A stretch of DNA of 64,000 bases, taken from positions 62,001 through 126,000 of the forward strand of contig JAPLCB010000010.1 in assembly GCA_026392455.1 (NCBI GenBank), written 5' to 3'. The notes under the pieces are model-generated. The model was not told the DNA's origin. It saw only the letters and a program-made list of their open reading frames with translations, and did no database searches. This document shows positions 44,983-53,545 of the stretch, one piece after another (the first letter of the stretch is position 1; each line of letters opens with the position of its first letter). The position numbers were made by a program, and so were the translations under genes. The DNA is from Propionibacteriales bacterium. Its GTDB lineage: Bacteria; Actinomycetota; Actinomycetes; Propionibacteriales; Nocardioidaceae.

Positions 44983-47598
44983 ATGCGCGCGATCCGACGC
45001 TTCACCGTCCGTCCCGTCCTTCCCCCCGAGCTTGCCCCGGCACTCGAGCTGGTCACCAACCTGCGGTGGTCCTGGAGCCCGGCGACCCAGGACGTCTTCG
45101 CCGCCATGGATCCCTCGGCGTGGGAGGAGTCCGGCCAGGACCCGGTCAAGCTGCTCGGGCTGATCTCCGCCGAGCGACTCGACCAGCTCGCCCGCGACGA
45201 GGGCTTCCTGGCCAGGCTCGAGGACGCCCGCGCCGACCTGGACCGCTACCAGAACGGCGAGCGCTGGTTCCAGAAGCGGGCCGCTGGCGGCGCCGTGACC
45301 TCGCCGCGCGCGATCGCCTACTTCTCGCCCGAGTACGGGATCACCTCGGTGCTGCCGCAGTACTCCGGCGGCCTCGGCATCCTGGCCGGAGACCACCTGA
45401 AGACGGCCAGCGACCTCGGCGTCCCACTGATCGGGGTCGGCCTGCTCTACCGGCACGGCTACTTCCGGCAGTCGCTCTCCCGCGAGGGCTGGCAGCAGGA
45501 GACCTACCCGGTCCTGGACCCGGACGGCCTGCCGATCACGCCCCTGCGCGAGGCGGACGGGACCCATGCCCAGGTCTCCCTGGCCATCCCGGGGGACCAT
45601 CCCCTGCTGGCCAGGATCTGGGTCGCTCAGGTCGGCCGGGTGCCGCTGCTGCTCCTGGACTCCGACCTCGAGGAGAACCCCGGACCGCTGCGCGAGGTCA
45701 CCGACCGGCTGTACGGCGGAACCTCGGAGCACCGGCTGCGCCAGGAGCTCCTCCTCGGGGTCGGGGGAGTGCGGGCCCTGCGCGCCTGGTCCCGGATCAC
45801 CGGCGCGCCCGAGCCCGAGGTCTTCCACACCAACGAGGGTCACGCGGGATTCCTCGGCCTGGAGCGGATCCGGGAGCTCAGCGTGGCCGAGGACGGCCCG
45901 CACCTGGACTTCGCCTCAGCCCTGGAAGTCAGCCGGGCCGGCACGGTGTTCACCACCCACACGCCGGTCCCGGCCGGGATCGACCGGTTCCCGCGCGAGC
46001 TGATCGCTCAGTACTTCGGCGCCCAGAGCGCCGTGGCGGGGGTCGGGGTCGAGGACATCCTGGCGCTCGGGACCGAGGACTACGACGGCGGCGACCCGGG
46101 TGTCTTCAACATGGCGGTGATGGGGTTCCGCCTCGGCCAGCGGGCGAACGGTGTCTCGCTGCTGCACGGTCACGTCAGCCGCGGGATGTTCAACGGGCTC
46201 TGGTCGGCGTTCGACGAGGCCGAGGTGCCGATCGCGTCGATCACCAACGGGGTGCACGCGCCGACCTGGGTGGCGCGCGAGGTCTTCGAGCTGGCCGCCC
46301 AGGTCGGCGCCGACCTGCCCGAGTCCGGCTCAGGCTCCGGGGACGACGCCTTCTGGGACGTGGTCGACCGGGTGCCTGCCGCTGAGCTCTGGGCCACCAA
46401 GCGCGAGCTCCGGTCCCGGCTCGTCGACGACGCGCGCGCCCGGCTGCGGAAGTCCTGGCAGCAGCGCGGCGCCGCCCCGGCCGAGCTCGGCTGGATCGAC
46501 GAGGTGCTGGACCCGGACGTGCTCACCATCGGGTTCGCTCGGCGGGTGCCGTCGTACAAGAGGTTGACGTTGATGCTGCACGACCGGGAGCGGCTGACCC
46601 GGATCCTGCTCGACCCCGCGCGCCCGGTGCAGCTGGTGATCGCCGGCAAGTCCCACCCGGCTGACGAGGGCGGCAAGCGGATGATCCAGGAGATCGTCCG
46701 GTACGCCGACGAGGCCGGCGTCCGGCACCGGATCGTCTTCCTGCCCAACTACGACATCGCGATGGCCCAACCGTTGTACCCGGGTTGCGACGTCTGGCTG
46801 AACAACCCGTTGCGCCCGTACGAGGCCTGCGGCACCTCCGGCATGAAGGCCGCCCTGAACGGTGGTCTGAACTTGTCGATCCTCGACGGCTGGTGGGACG
46901 AGTGGTACGACGGCAACAACGGCTGGGCGATCCCGTCCGCCGACGGCGTCGACGACCCCGACCAGCGCGACCTGATCGAGGCGAACGCCCTGTACGACCT
47001 GATCGAGAACGAGGTCGCACCCCGCTTCTACGACCATGACGCCGATGGCCTGCCGGTCCGCTGGATCGAGATGGTCCGGCACACCCTGAAGTCGCTCGGA
47101 CCCAAGGTGCTCTCGACCCGGATGGTCCGCGAGTACGTCGAGCGGCTGTACGTACCGGCCGCGGACGCTGCTCGCGCGATCACGCAGTCCGGCCCTGGCG
47201 GGAGCTACGACGGTGCCCGGGACCTGGCCGGTTTCAAGGCCAAGGTGCGAGCAGGCTGGGACCAGGTCCGGATCGACCACCTCGACACCGCCGGGGTCTC
47301 GGACTCCCCGGAGGTCGGCGGCGTCCTGGACCTGAACACCTACGTCAGCCTCGGCGGGCTCGCTCCCGCCGACGTTGCCGTCGAGCTCGTCCACGGTCGC
47401 GTCAAGGGCGAGGACGCCATCCTCGAGCCGGCCGTGACCCCGCTGGAGCTGGCCGAGAGCTACGAAGGTGGACGGCACCGGTTCGCCTGCCGGTTGGTGC
47501 TGGACCAGCCGGGCCCGTTCGGATACACCGTCCGCGTGCTGCCGAAGCATCCCGCGCTGGCTTCCCCCGCGGAGCTGGGGCTGGTCGCGCTGGCCTGA
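44983..47598 (+). CDS. glgP: Alpha-glucan (glycogen) phosphorylase GlgP
   Basis: An 871-residue PLP enzyme that releases glucose-1-phosphate from alpha-glucan. An N-terminal DUF3417-type domain (LVTNLRWSWSPATQDVFAAM) is followed by the catalytic part: YFSPEYGITSVLPQYSGGLG, HTNEGHAGFLGLERI, VFTTHTPVPAGIDRFP and the PLP region ACGTSGMKAALNGGLNLSIL (about residue 621), with WAIPSADG. This is the actinobacterial/alpha-glucan phosphorylase subfamily rather than the E. coli GlgP type. It complements the GlgE pathway and GlgX in this window. It starts 20 nt after the RiPP exporter but is a separate function. Confidence 0.94.
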   Translation: MRAIRRFTVRPVLPPELAPALELVTNLRWSWSPATQDVFAAMDPSAWEESGQDPVKLLGLISAERLDQLARDEGFLARLEDARADLDRYQNGERWFQKRAAGGAVTSPRAIAYFSPEYGITSVLPQYSGGLGILAGDHLKTASDLGVPLIGVGLLYRHGYFRQSLSREGWQQETYPVLDPDGLPITPLREADGTHAQVSLAIPGDHPLLARIWVAQVGRVPLLLLDSDLEENPGPLREVTDRLYGGTSEHRLRQELLLGVGGVRALRAWSRITGAPEPEVFHTNEGHAGFLGLERIRELSVAEDGPHLDFASALEVSRAGTVFTTHTPVPAGIDRFPRELIAQYFGAQSAVAGVGVEDILALGTEDYDGGDPGVFNMAVMGFRLGQRANGVSLLHGHVSRGMFNGLWSAFDEAEVPIASITNGVHAPTWVAREVFELAAQVGADLPESGSGSGDDAFWDVVDRVPAAELWATKRELRSRLVDDARARLRKSWQQRGAAPAELGWIDEVLDPDVLTIGFARRVPSYKRLTLMLHDRERLTRILLDPARPVQLVIAGKSHPADEGGKRMIQEIVRYADEAGVRHRIVFLPNYDIAMAQPLYPGCDVWLNNPLRPYEACGTSGMKAALNGGLNLSILDGWWDEWYDGNNGWAIPSADGVDDPDQRDLIEANALYDLIENEVAPRFYDHDADGLPVRWIEMVRHTLKSLGPKVLSTRMVREYVERLYVPAADAARAITQSGPGGSYDGARDLAGFKAKVRAGWDQVRIDHLDTAGVSDSPEVGGVLDLNTYVSLGGLAPADVAVELVHGRVKGEDAILEPAVTPLELAESYEGGRHRFACRLVLDQPGPFGYTVRVLPKHPALASPAELGLVALA

Positions 47599-47603
47599 GC
47601 GTC

Positions 47604-47651
47604 GGATTCACGCCAGTTGGTGTGAAACCGGATCGAACGGTCGTTGCAACG
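47604..47651 (+). repeat. Dispersed hairpin element, copy B
   Basis: An imperfect palindrome at 47604-47629 (GGATTCACGCCAG...GGTGTGAAACC) is followed by CGAACGGTCGTTGCAACG at 47634-47651, the same layout as copy A at 23501-23547. It begins 5 nt after the glgP stop and could end its transcript. Confidence 0.8.
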
Positions 47652-47771
47652 GGCTGATCTGTCAGAACGAGGCTGGAGCCCGGCGCGCACAGCCTCGAGA
47701 GATCGGCGGACGATCCACAGGGCTGAGGCGCTCCTTCGGCGGGCAGGCGTCGAGGAGCAAGCGTTGCCTTC

Positions 47772-48722
47772 ATGCTTGAACTAACTCGACGCCACGACCA
47801 TGGGGTCTTTCTCAGACGTGAAGCTCTGGCCCACGGCTACCTCGATCGCGATCTGCATCGTGCCGTCGCCGGTGGGTTGTTGGTTCGCGTGCGACACGGC
47901 GCCTATGCGGCTGCAGACCGATGGGACGAGCTCGATGCCGCGGGAAGGCACGCACTCGCCTCCCACGCGGTACTCATGACTCACGGCGAGCAGACCGCCT
48001 TGAGCCACGTGTCGGGTGCGATCCTCCACGGGATGCGTACCTGGGGGACCGACCTCTCGCGGGTGCACGTCACCCGACTGGAGGCGAGCGCCAGCCGTCG
48101 GCACCATGATGTCGCCTACCACGATGCGCCGGCGTCGCGATCGGTCTCGGTGGTCGGCGGTGCCAGGGTCATCGCCCCTGAGTACTGCGCGCTCGGCGCT
48201 GCAGCGATGAGCTCGGTGGAGTCCGGGCTCGTGCTGATCGACTCGGCACTCCAATCGGGCACGTGTGACGAGGCGGGCCTGCGGGCTGCGTACGACGCGA
48301 TGGCCGGGTGGCCTGGGACGGGCCGTCTCCGGATCACTCTCAGCCTCGCTCAGCCGGGGGCCGAGTCGGTGGGTGAGTCGCGAGCGCGGTTCCTCTTCTG
48401 GAAGCAACACCTGCCGCGGCCGATCCTCCAGTATCCGGTCTACGACCACGACGGAGTCCTGATCGGTTTCTCGGACTTCGCTTGGCCTGATCACGGTGTA
48501 CTCGGCGAGTTCGACGGCAAGGTGAAGTACGGCCGGTTCCTGCGTCCCGGCGAAGATCCGTCGAACGCTGTTTTCCGCGAGAAGATCCGGGAGGACCGGA
48601 TGCGAGAGGCGACAGGGTTCGGCTTTGTCCGCCTCACCTGGTCCGATCTCGACCAGGGGGACCAGACCGGAGCGCGCCTGCGCCGAGCGCTCCATCGCTC
48701 CGGTCGGACAGCAAGAGTCTGA
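47772..48722 (+). CDS. AbiEi-like winged-helix protein with nuclease-like C-terminal domain
   Basis: A 316-residue protein of a type common in actinobacteria. The N-terminal part (about 1-100) is an AbiEi-antitoxin-like winged helix (GYLDRDLHRAVAGGLLVRVR, then HGAYAAADRWDELD; ALSHVSGAILHGM). The C-terminal part (about 200-310) resembles a DUF559/Vsr-type PD-(D/E)XK fold: FSDFAWPDHGVLGEFDGKVK supplies a D...ExK-like pattern. No partner AbiEii toxin gene is adjacent, so a classical toxin-antitoxin pair is unlikely. The 5' end uses less GC-biased codons. It is flanked by oppositely oriented copies of a dispersed hairpin element, which hints at insertion. The cellular role is unknown. Confidence 0.72.
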   Translation: MLELTRRHDHGVFLRREALAHGYLDRDLHRAVAGGLLVRVRHGAYAAADRWDELDAAGRHALASHAVLMTHGEQTALSHVSGAILHGMRTWGTDLSRVHVTRLEASASRRHHDVAYHDAPASRSVSVVGGARVIAPEYCALGAAAMSSVESGLVLIDSALQSGTCDEAGLRAAYDAMAGWPGTGRLRITLSLAQPGAESVGESRARFLFWKQHLPRPILQYPVYDHDGVLIGFSDFAWPDHGVLGEFDGKVKYGRFLRPGEDPSNAVFREKIREDRMREATGFGFVRLTWSDLDQGDQTGARLRRALHRSGRTARV

Positions 48723-48732
48723 CTGCCCAGTA

Positions 48733-48779
48733 CGTTGCAACAGGTTGTTCGCGCAGTTTCACGCCATCCGGAGTGAAAC
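48733..48779 (-). repeat. Dispersed hairpin element, copy C (opposite orientation)
   Basis: On the minus strand a palindrome (48779-48756, GTTTCACTCCGG...GGCGTGAAAC) is followed by GCGAACAACCTGTTGCAACG down to 48733. Layout matches copies A and B. It lies between the stops of the AbiEi-like gene and the convergent glgX gene and may act as their shared terminator. Confidence 0.75.
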
Positions 48780-48791
48780 CGACAAACGGCG

Positions 48792-50987
48792 TCAACCCTG
48801 CTGAAGTACCACCAGCGACTGGGCCCGCAGGTTGAACGTCCCCCCGGCCCGGGCTTCGGTGCCCTCGGCAAGAGTCTCGTCGGTCGACAGGACCACCTGA
48901 CCGGACTGGACCCAGGCGTTCTCGGGGAGGCGGACCTCGCAGTCGATGTCCGAACCGTTGAACCAGATCAGGAACGACGCGTCGACCTGCTGCTCGCCGC
49001 GGGGGCCCGGGGACCGCAACGGGTTCCCGGAGACGAACATCCCGATCACCTTGAGATCGGTGTCGTGCCAGTCGTCGCCGCTCATCTCGCGGCCGGCCGG
49101 GTGGATCCAGGCCAGGTCCTTGGGTCCGCCCTTGATCGCGGGCCGGCCCTCGAACCAGTGCCGCTGCCGCAGCGCGGGGTGCTCGCGGCGGATCTTGAGC
49201 GCGGTCCGGGTCATGTCCCACATCCGCAGCCAGGCGTCGTCCGGGCGCCAGTCGATCCAGGAGATCTCGTTGTCCTGGGCGTACGCGTTGTTGTTCCCGC
49301 CCTGCGTCCGACCGCGCTCGTCGCCGGCGGTGATCATCGGGACGCCGTTGGAGAAGCAGAGCGAGATCATCAGGTTCGCGGCCACCCGCTGACGGCGGGC
49401 GAGGATCTCCGGATCCGTGGTCGGACCCTCGACCCCCCAGTTGGACGAACGGTTGTTGTCGGTGCCGTCCCGGTTCTCCTCGCCGTTGGCTTCGTTGTGC
49501 TTGTGGTCATACGAGACCAGGTCGCGCAGCGTGAACCCGTCGTGGGCGGTGATGAAGTTGACCGACGCGTACGGCGAGCGGCCGTCGTCGGCGTACAGGT
49601 CCGAGGAGCCGGCCACCCGGGTGGCGACGGTCCGGACACCGTCGGAGCGGCCGCGCCAGAAGTCGCGCATGGTGTCGCGGAACTGGTCGTTCCACTCGAC
49701 CCACGGGGGCGGGTACTCGCCGACCTTGTAGCCGTCGCCGGAGGCGTCCCACGGCTCGGAGATCAGCTTGGCGTGGCGCAGCGCGGGGTCCTGGCCGATG
49801 GTGACCAGCAAGTTGCTGGTCATGTCCACGTTGTAGCCGGACCGGGTGAGCGCCGACAGCAGGTCGAAGCGGAAACCGTCGACGTGCATCTCGTTGACCC
49901 AGTAGCGCAGCGAGTCCAGGATCAGCCGCAGTGCTTGGGGGTTCTGGGCGTTCACCGTGTTGCCGCAGCCGGTGACGTCCCAGTAGGTGTCGTCGAACCG
50001 GGCGTGCGCCGGGAGCGCGTCATCGTCACCCTCGACAGGCTCCGCCGGGGCCACCCGGTGGTAGAAGCCGCGGTCGTCCAGGCCCCGGAAGCTGTAGGTC
50101 GGGCCCAGAGCCCCCGCCTCGGCGGTGTGGTTGTAGACAACGTCCAGGATCACCTCGATCCCGGCCTCGTGGAAGTTCTTGACCATCTGCTTGAACTCGG
50201 TGACCTGTTGCCCGTCCTCGCCCGAGGACGAGTACGCAGCGTGCGGTGCGAAGAAACCGATCGAGTTGTAGCCCCAGTAGTTGGTCAGCCCGAGCTCGGC
50301 CAGGTGGGTCTCGGAGACGAACTGGTGGATCGGCAGCAGCTCGACCGCGGTGATGCCGAGGTCGGTGAGGTAACGGATCGCCTCGGGGGAGCCGAGCCCG
50401 GCGTAGGTACCGCGCAGCTCTTCGGGGATCTCGGCGTGCAGTGCCGTGAAGCCCTTGACGTGCAGCTCGTAGATGACGGTGTCGCGCCAGCGGTGCCGCA
50501 TCGGCGGGTCGCCGCCGGGGCCCCAGTCGAAGGGGTCGTGCACGACGACGCTCCGCGGCATCGAGCCGGCTGAGTCGAGCTCGCTGGGGCTCTCGGGGTA
50601 CTCCCAGTCGTGCGCGAACACCTCGGGCCCGGGCACGACCTGACCACTGATCGCGCGGGCGTACGGGTCGAGCAAGAGCTTGCGCGGGTTGAAGCGGAGA
50701 CCCTGGGAGGGCTGCCACGGTCCGGCCGCCCGGAAGCCGTAGTGCTGGCCGGGTTGCACCCCGGGGACGGCGCCGTACCAGATGCCCAGGGAGTGCTGGG
50801 TGAACTGGTACGACGTCTCGTTGCCGTGCTCGTCGAACAGGCAGACCCACATGGCAGTCGCGTGCGGTGCGTAGGCGGCGAAGTTCGTGGACTCCTCGCC
50901 CCAGGTCGCGCCGAGCGGCCAGCTCCGTCCCGGCCAGACCGGGGCAGAGTCCTCAGGGCTGGTCCATCGCCAGATCTCGTGCGGCAT
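48792..50987 (-). CDS. glgX: Glycogen debranching enzyme GlgX
   Basis: A 731-residue GH13_11 enzyme (isoamylase type) that removes alpha-1,6 branches from phosphorylase-trimmed glycogen. N-terminal CBM48 (LGATWGEESTNFAAYAPHAT), then VIYELHVKGFTALHAEIPEE, the nucleophile Asp in VDGFRFDLLSALTR (about residue 373), Glu in AKLISEPWDASGDGYKVGEY (about 408) and NFITAHDGFTLRDLVSYDHK. ATG 50987 gives the normal GlgX length. It acts together with GlgP to break down the glucan built by the GlgE pathway. It is convergent with the AbiEi-like gene. Confidence 0.95.
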   Translation of the reverse strand: MPHEIWRWTSPEDSAPVWPGRSWPLGATWGEESTNFAAYAPHATAMWVCLFDEHGNETSYQFTQHSLGIWYGAVPGVQPGQHYGFRAAGPWQPSQGLRFNPRKLLLDPYARAISGQVVPGPEVFAHDWEYPESPSELDSAGSMPRSVVVHDPFDWGPGGDPPMRHRWRDTVIYELHVKGFTALHAEIPEELRGTYAGLGSPEAIRYLTDLGITAVELLPIHQFVSETHLAELGLTNYWGYNSIGFFAPHAAYSSSGEDGQQVTEFKQMVKNFHEAGIEVILDVVYNHTAEAGALGPTYSFRGLDDRGFYHRVAPAEPVEGDDDALPAHARFDDTYWDVTGCGNTVNAQNPQALRLILDSLRYWVNEMHVDGFRFDLLSALTRSGYNVDMTSNLLVTIGQDPALRHAKLISEPWDASGDGYKVGEYPPPWVEWNDQFRDTMRDFWRGRSDGVRTVATRVAGSSDLYADDGRSPYASVNFITAHDGFTLRDLVSYDHKHNEANGEENRDGTDNNRSSNWGVEGPTTDPEILARRQRVAANLMISLCFSNGVPMITAGDERGRTQGGNNNAYAQDNEISWIDWRPDDAWLRMWDMTRTALKIRREHPALRQRHWFEGRPAIKGGPKDLAWIHPAGREMSGDDWHDTDLKVIGMFVSGNPLRSPGPRGEQQVDASFLIWFNGSDIDCEVRLPENAWVQSGQVVLSTDETLAEGTEARAGGTFNLRAQSLVVLQQG

Positions 50988-51053
50988 CGCCCTATCCTCG
51001 CAGCCTCGGGCAGGTGCTGGCGCCAAGCCCCCGGGTGGCGCAGGATGACCGGT

Positions 51054-52124
51054 ATGAACCGACTCCCTGCCGTCCGGACCGTCGTCGCCTGCTGCAGCCT
51101 CGCGGTGGTGGCCGGTGTGGCCTGGGGGCCCGGGTCGCCGGCGGCCGCGAAGCCCTCGGCCGGGAGCACGACCGGATCGGCGCGCGTCTTCATGGTCAAC
51201 CCGGTGCAGTCCAGCGGCAACCAGGACCTGGTCGACCTCAAGGACGCAGCCAGGGCCGTGCCCGACGACGCCTACGCGCCGGTCGGGCTGCGGAACCTGG
51301 ACGGATCGGGCTACCTGCGCGGGTCGTGGGCGCGGGTCGAGTCGGCCACCGGGACACCGGCGTTCAGCCGGACCAACACGTTCCGCTACGACCGCAGCCA
51401 GGACCAGTTCGAGCAGGTGATGGCGTACTTCTGGGTCAACCAGGCGCAGGAGTACCTGCAGTCCCTCGGGTTCGGCTCGACCTACCGGGGCATCGTCAAG
51501 CAGTCGTTCCCGGTCAAGGTCGACCAGTACGGCGGCGACAACTCCTACCAGACCGACAAGCCGTACCGGATCCGGTTGGGCAAGGGCGGGGTCGACGACG
51601 CCGAGGACGCGGAGGTGATCCTGCACGAGTACGGGCACGCGATCCACGCCTCCCAGGTCGAGGGCTTCGGCGCGAGCCCGGAGGCCGGCTCGATCGGCGA
51701 GGCCTTCGGCGACTACTTCGCGGTCACCGCAGGTCTGGCTGCTGCCGACCAGTACCACTGGCCGGTCGCGACCGACCTGGCCTGCGTCGGCGACTGGGAC
51801 GCGGTGTCCTACACCGACACGGCCCCGCACTGCCTGCGGACCTTGACCACCGGCCTGACCACGGCCGACCAGACCGGTGAGGTCCACCACGACGGTCAGA
51901 TCTGGTCGCAGGCCCTCTGGGAGATCCGGTTGGGCTACGGCGCTCTCGGCAAGTCCCCCCAGGACTGGGACACCACGCTGATCGGGTCGCAGTTCGGGTA
52001 CGCGGCCGACACGTCGTTCGTCGACGCTGCCCGCAAGACCTGGGTGGCCGCGGGCGAACGTGACGGCGACGCGGCAGCAGCCCTGGTCCGGGCCCGGTTC
52101 GCCGACCGCGGGATCACCTTCTGA
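51054..52124 (+). CDS. Secreted zinc metallopeptidase (thermolysin/fungalysin-like)
   Basis: A 356-residue secreted protein. A signal peptide (MNRLPAVRTVVACCSLAVVA, Ala-rich cleavage region near residue 32) precedes a metallopeptidase of the gluzincin type. The zinc motif HEYGHAIHAS (about residues 190-199) is followed by the third ligand Glu in GSIGEAFGDYFAVTAG. The C-terminal helical part has VHHDGQIWSQALWEIR, typical of M36-like enzymes. ATG 51054 has AGGA 8 nt upstream; ATG 51045 in frame is an alternative. It probably degrades extracellular protein. No propeptide of the long FTP type is present. Divergent from glgX. Confidence 0.85.
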   Translation: MNRLPAVRTVVACCSLAVVAGVAWGPGSPAAAKPSAGSTTGSARVFMVNPVQSSGNQDLVDLKDAARAVPDDAYAPVGLRNLDGSGYLRGSWARVESATGTPAFSRTNTFRYDRSQDQFEQVMAYFWVNQAQEYLQSLGFGSTYRGIVKQSFPVKVDQYGGDNSYQTDKPYRIRLGKGGVDDAEDAEVILHEYGHAIHASQVEGFGASPEAGSIGEAFGDYFAVTAGLAAADQYHWPVATDLACVGDWDAVSYTDTAPHCLRTLTTGLTTADQTGEVHHDGQIWSQALWEIRLGYGALGKSPQDWDTTLIGSQFGYAADTSFVDAARKTWVAAGERDGDAAAALVRARFADRGITF

Positions 52125-52202
52125 CCGGCGACGAACCGAGCGGACCGTTTCGCTAGTCTCGGCCGTCAGTGCAGGTCAGGGAACGCGAGGGAGTGGAGCA
52201 CC

Positions 52203-52982
52203 ATGGGTGAGTACGTACGGCTCGAGGTCGTCGACGGCGTCGGGACCATCCGGCTCGACCGGCCGAAGATGAACGCGATCGACACCCAGGTCCAGGCCGA
52301 GCTGGTCGAGGTCGCCGCCGAGGTGACCCGGCGTTCCGAGGTGAAGGCCGTCGTGCTCACCGGGGGCGAGCGGGTCTTCGCTGCCGGCAACGACGTCAAG
52401 GAGATGGCCGACTGGTCGTACACCGATCTGGTCGACCGGGTCAGCAGCGTGCAGGGTGCGGTGACCGCGATCGCGCAGATCCCCAAGCCGGTGGTCGCGG
52501 CCGTGAACGGCTACGCGCTCGGCGGTGGCTGCGAGCTCACCCTGGCCGCGGACGTCAGGTTCGCCGCCGAGAACGCCGTCTTCGGCCAACCGGAGGTGCT
52601 CCTCGGCATCATCCCCGGCGCCGGCGGGACCCAGCGACTGGCGCGCCTGATCGGCCCCAGCAAGGCCAAGGACCTGCTCTTCACCGGCCGGATGGTCAAG
52701 GCGGACGAGGCGCTGGCGATCGGCCTGGTCGACCGGGTGCTCCCGGCTGCGGACGTGTACGCCGAGGCCCACGCCTGGGCGGCTCAGTTCGTCGGCGCCG
52801 CGTCGTACGCACTGCGGGCCCTCAAGGACGCGGTCGACCGTGGCCTCGAGGTCGACCTGGAGACCGGGCTGGCGATCGAGCGCCAGCACTTCGCGGGGGT
52901 CTTTGCCACCGAGGACCGGACCACCGGGATGACCTCGTTCGTCGAACACGGTCCCGGCAAGGCGCAGTTCCAGGGTCGGTGA
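52203..52982 (+). CDS. Enoyl-CoA hydratase/isomerase family protein
   Basis: A 259-residue crotonase-fold enzyme. Oxyanion-hole segments AAGNDVKEMADWS (about residue 60-72) and VVAAVNGYALGGGCELTLAA (about 98-117) are followed by the catalytic Glu regions FGQPEVLLGIIPGAGGTQRL, with both acidic residues of hydratases in place. It adds water to trans-2-enoyl-CoA in beta-oxidation. RBS GAGGGAGTGG lies before ATG 52203. It lies upstream of the EtfBA genes, which take electrons from acyl-CoA dehydrogenases, so a common fatty-acid-oxidation theme is likely. Confidence 0.92.
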   Translation: MGEYVRLEVVDGVGTIRLDRPKMNAIDTQVQAELVEVAAEVTRRSEVKAVVLTGGERVFAAGNDVKEMADWSYTDLVDRVSSVQGAVTAIAQIPKPVVAAVNGYALGGGCELTLAADVRFAAENAVFGQPEVLLGIIPGAGGTQRLARLIGPSKAKDLLFTGRMVKADEALAIGLVDRVLPAADVYAEAHAWAAQFVGAASYALRALKDAVDRGLEVDLETGLAIERQHFAGVFATEDRTTGMTSFVEHGPGKAQFQGR

Positions 52983-53052
52983 GTCCGGTCCGGGTACGGT
53001 GAGGGTCAGCACCGCGCGGGCGGTGCCGGCAACGTTCAAGGGGACATTCCTG

Positions 53053-53424
53053 GTGGCACGAGTAGTCAAGTCCGACGAACCCCTCCCGGGGCGCGCGGAA
53101 GCCAAGAAGATCCAGAACGACCAGATCCGCGACACCATGTCGAAGGTCCTGCGGGTGATCTTCCTGTTCTTCGCGCTCGCCCTGGCGCTCGGTGCCTTCC
53201 TGGTCGCCGCCCAGGAGAACGTGAGCCAGGACAACGGGGTGGTGAAGTTCGTCTTCGACGTCGCCGACGCCATCGACGGCCCGTTCGGCCGGGACAACGG
53301 AATCTTCAGCTTCCACGGGGAGAATGCCGACACCAAGAACGCCGTGGTCAACTGGGGCATCGCTGCCCTGGTGTACCTCGCAATCGGGCGGTACCTGCAG
53401 CGGGTGCTGGCTCCGAAGAAGTAA
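53053..53424 (+). CDS. Small membrane protein of unknown function
   Basis: A 123-residue protein starting at GTG 53053 with AAGGGG nearby. Charged N-terminus with Lys/Arg-rich stretch, a first helix (VLRVIFLFFALALALGAFLV, about residues 34-55), an extracellular-type loop with acidic and Asn residues (NVSQDNGVVKFVFDVADAID), and a second helix near the C-terminus (VNWGIAALVYLAIGRYL). Proteins of this look are conserved in Nocardioidaceae next to etfBA, but I do not recognise a function. Confidence 0.75.
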   Translation: MARVVKSDEPLPGRAEAKKIQNDQIRDTMSKVLRVIFLFFALALALGAFLVAAQENVSQDNGVVKFVFDVADAIDGPFGRDNGIFSFHGENADTKNAVVNWGIAALVYLAIGRYLQRVLAPKK

Positions 53425-53515
53425 CGTCGAGGTCGCTGTGATCGACCCCACCTGAGATCGGGTGTGGTCAGGCCTTACCGACTAGTAGTCTCACCAGAAC
53501 TCAACACTCTGATTC

Positions 53516-53535
53516 AGGAGGGGCCCTCGCGGGCC
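53516..53535 (+). promoter_or_regulatory. Shine-Dalgarno plus hairpin in the etfB leader
   Basis: AGGAGG at 53516-53521 is 24 nt before the etfB ATG, too far for normal use. GGCCC (53522-53526), loop TCGC and GGGCC (53531-53535) form a hairpin between them. Folding leaves only 10 nt between the Shine-Dalgarno and the start codon, so the hairpin could bring the ribosome site close to the start. Confidence 0.5.
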
Positions 53536-53545
53536 GTACACCAGC

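Noticed and set aside
47772-48722. A type IV toxin-antitoxin pair
   Set aside because: Only the AbiEi-like half is seen, and no AbiEii-type nucleotidyltransferase toxin lies next to it; the neighbours are glgP and glgX.
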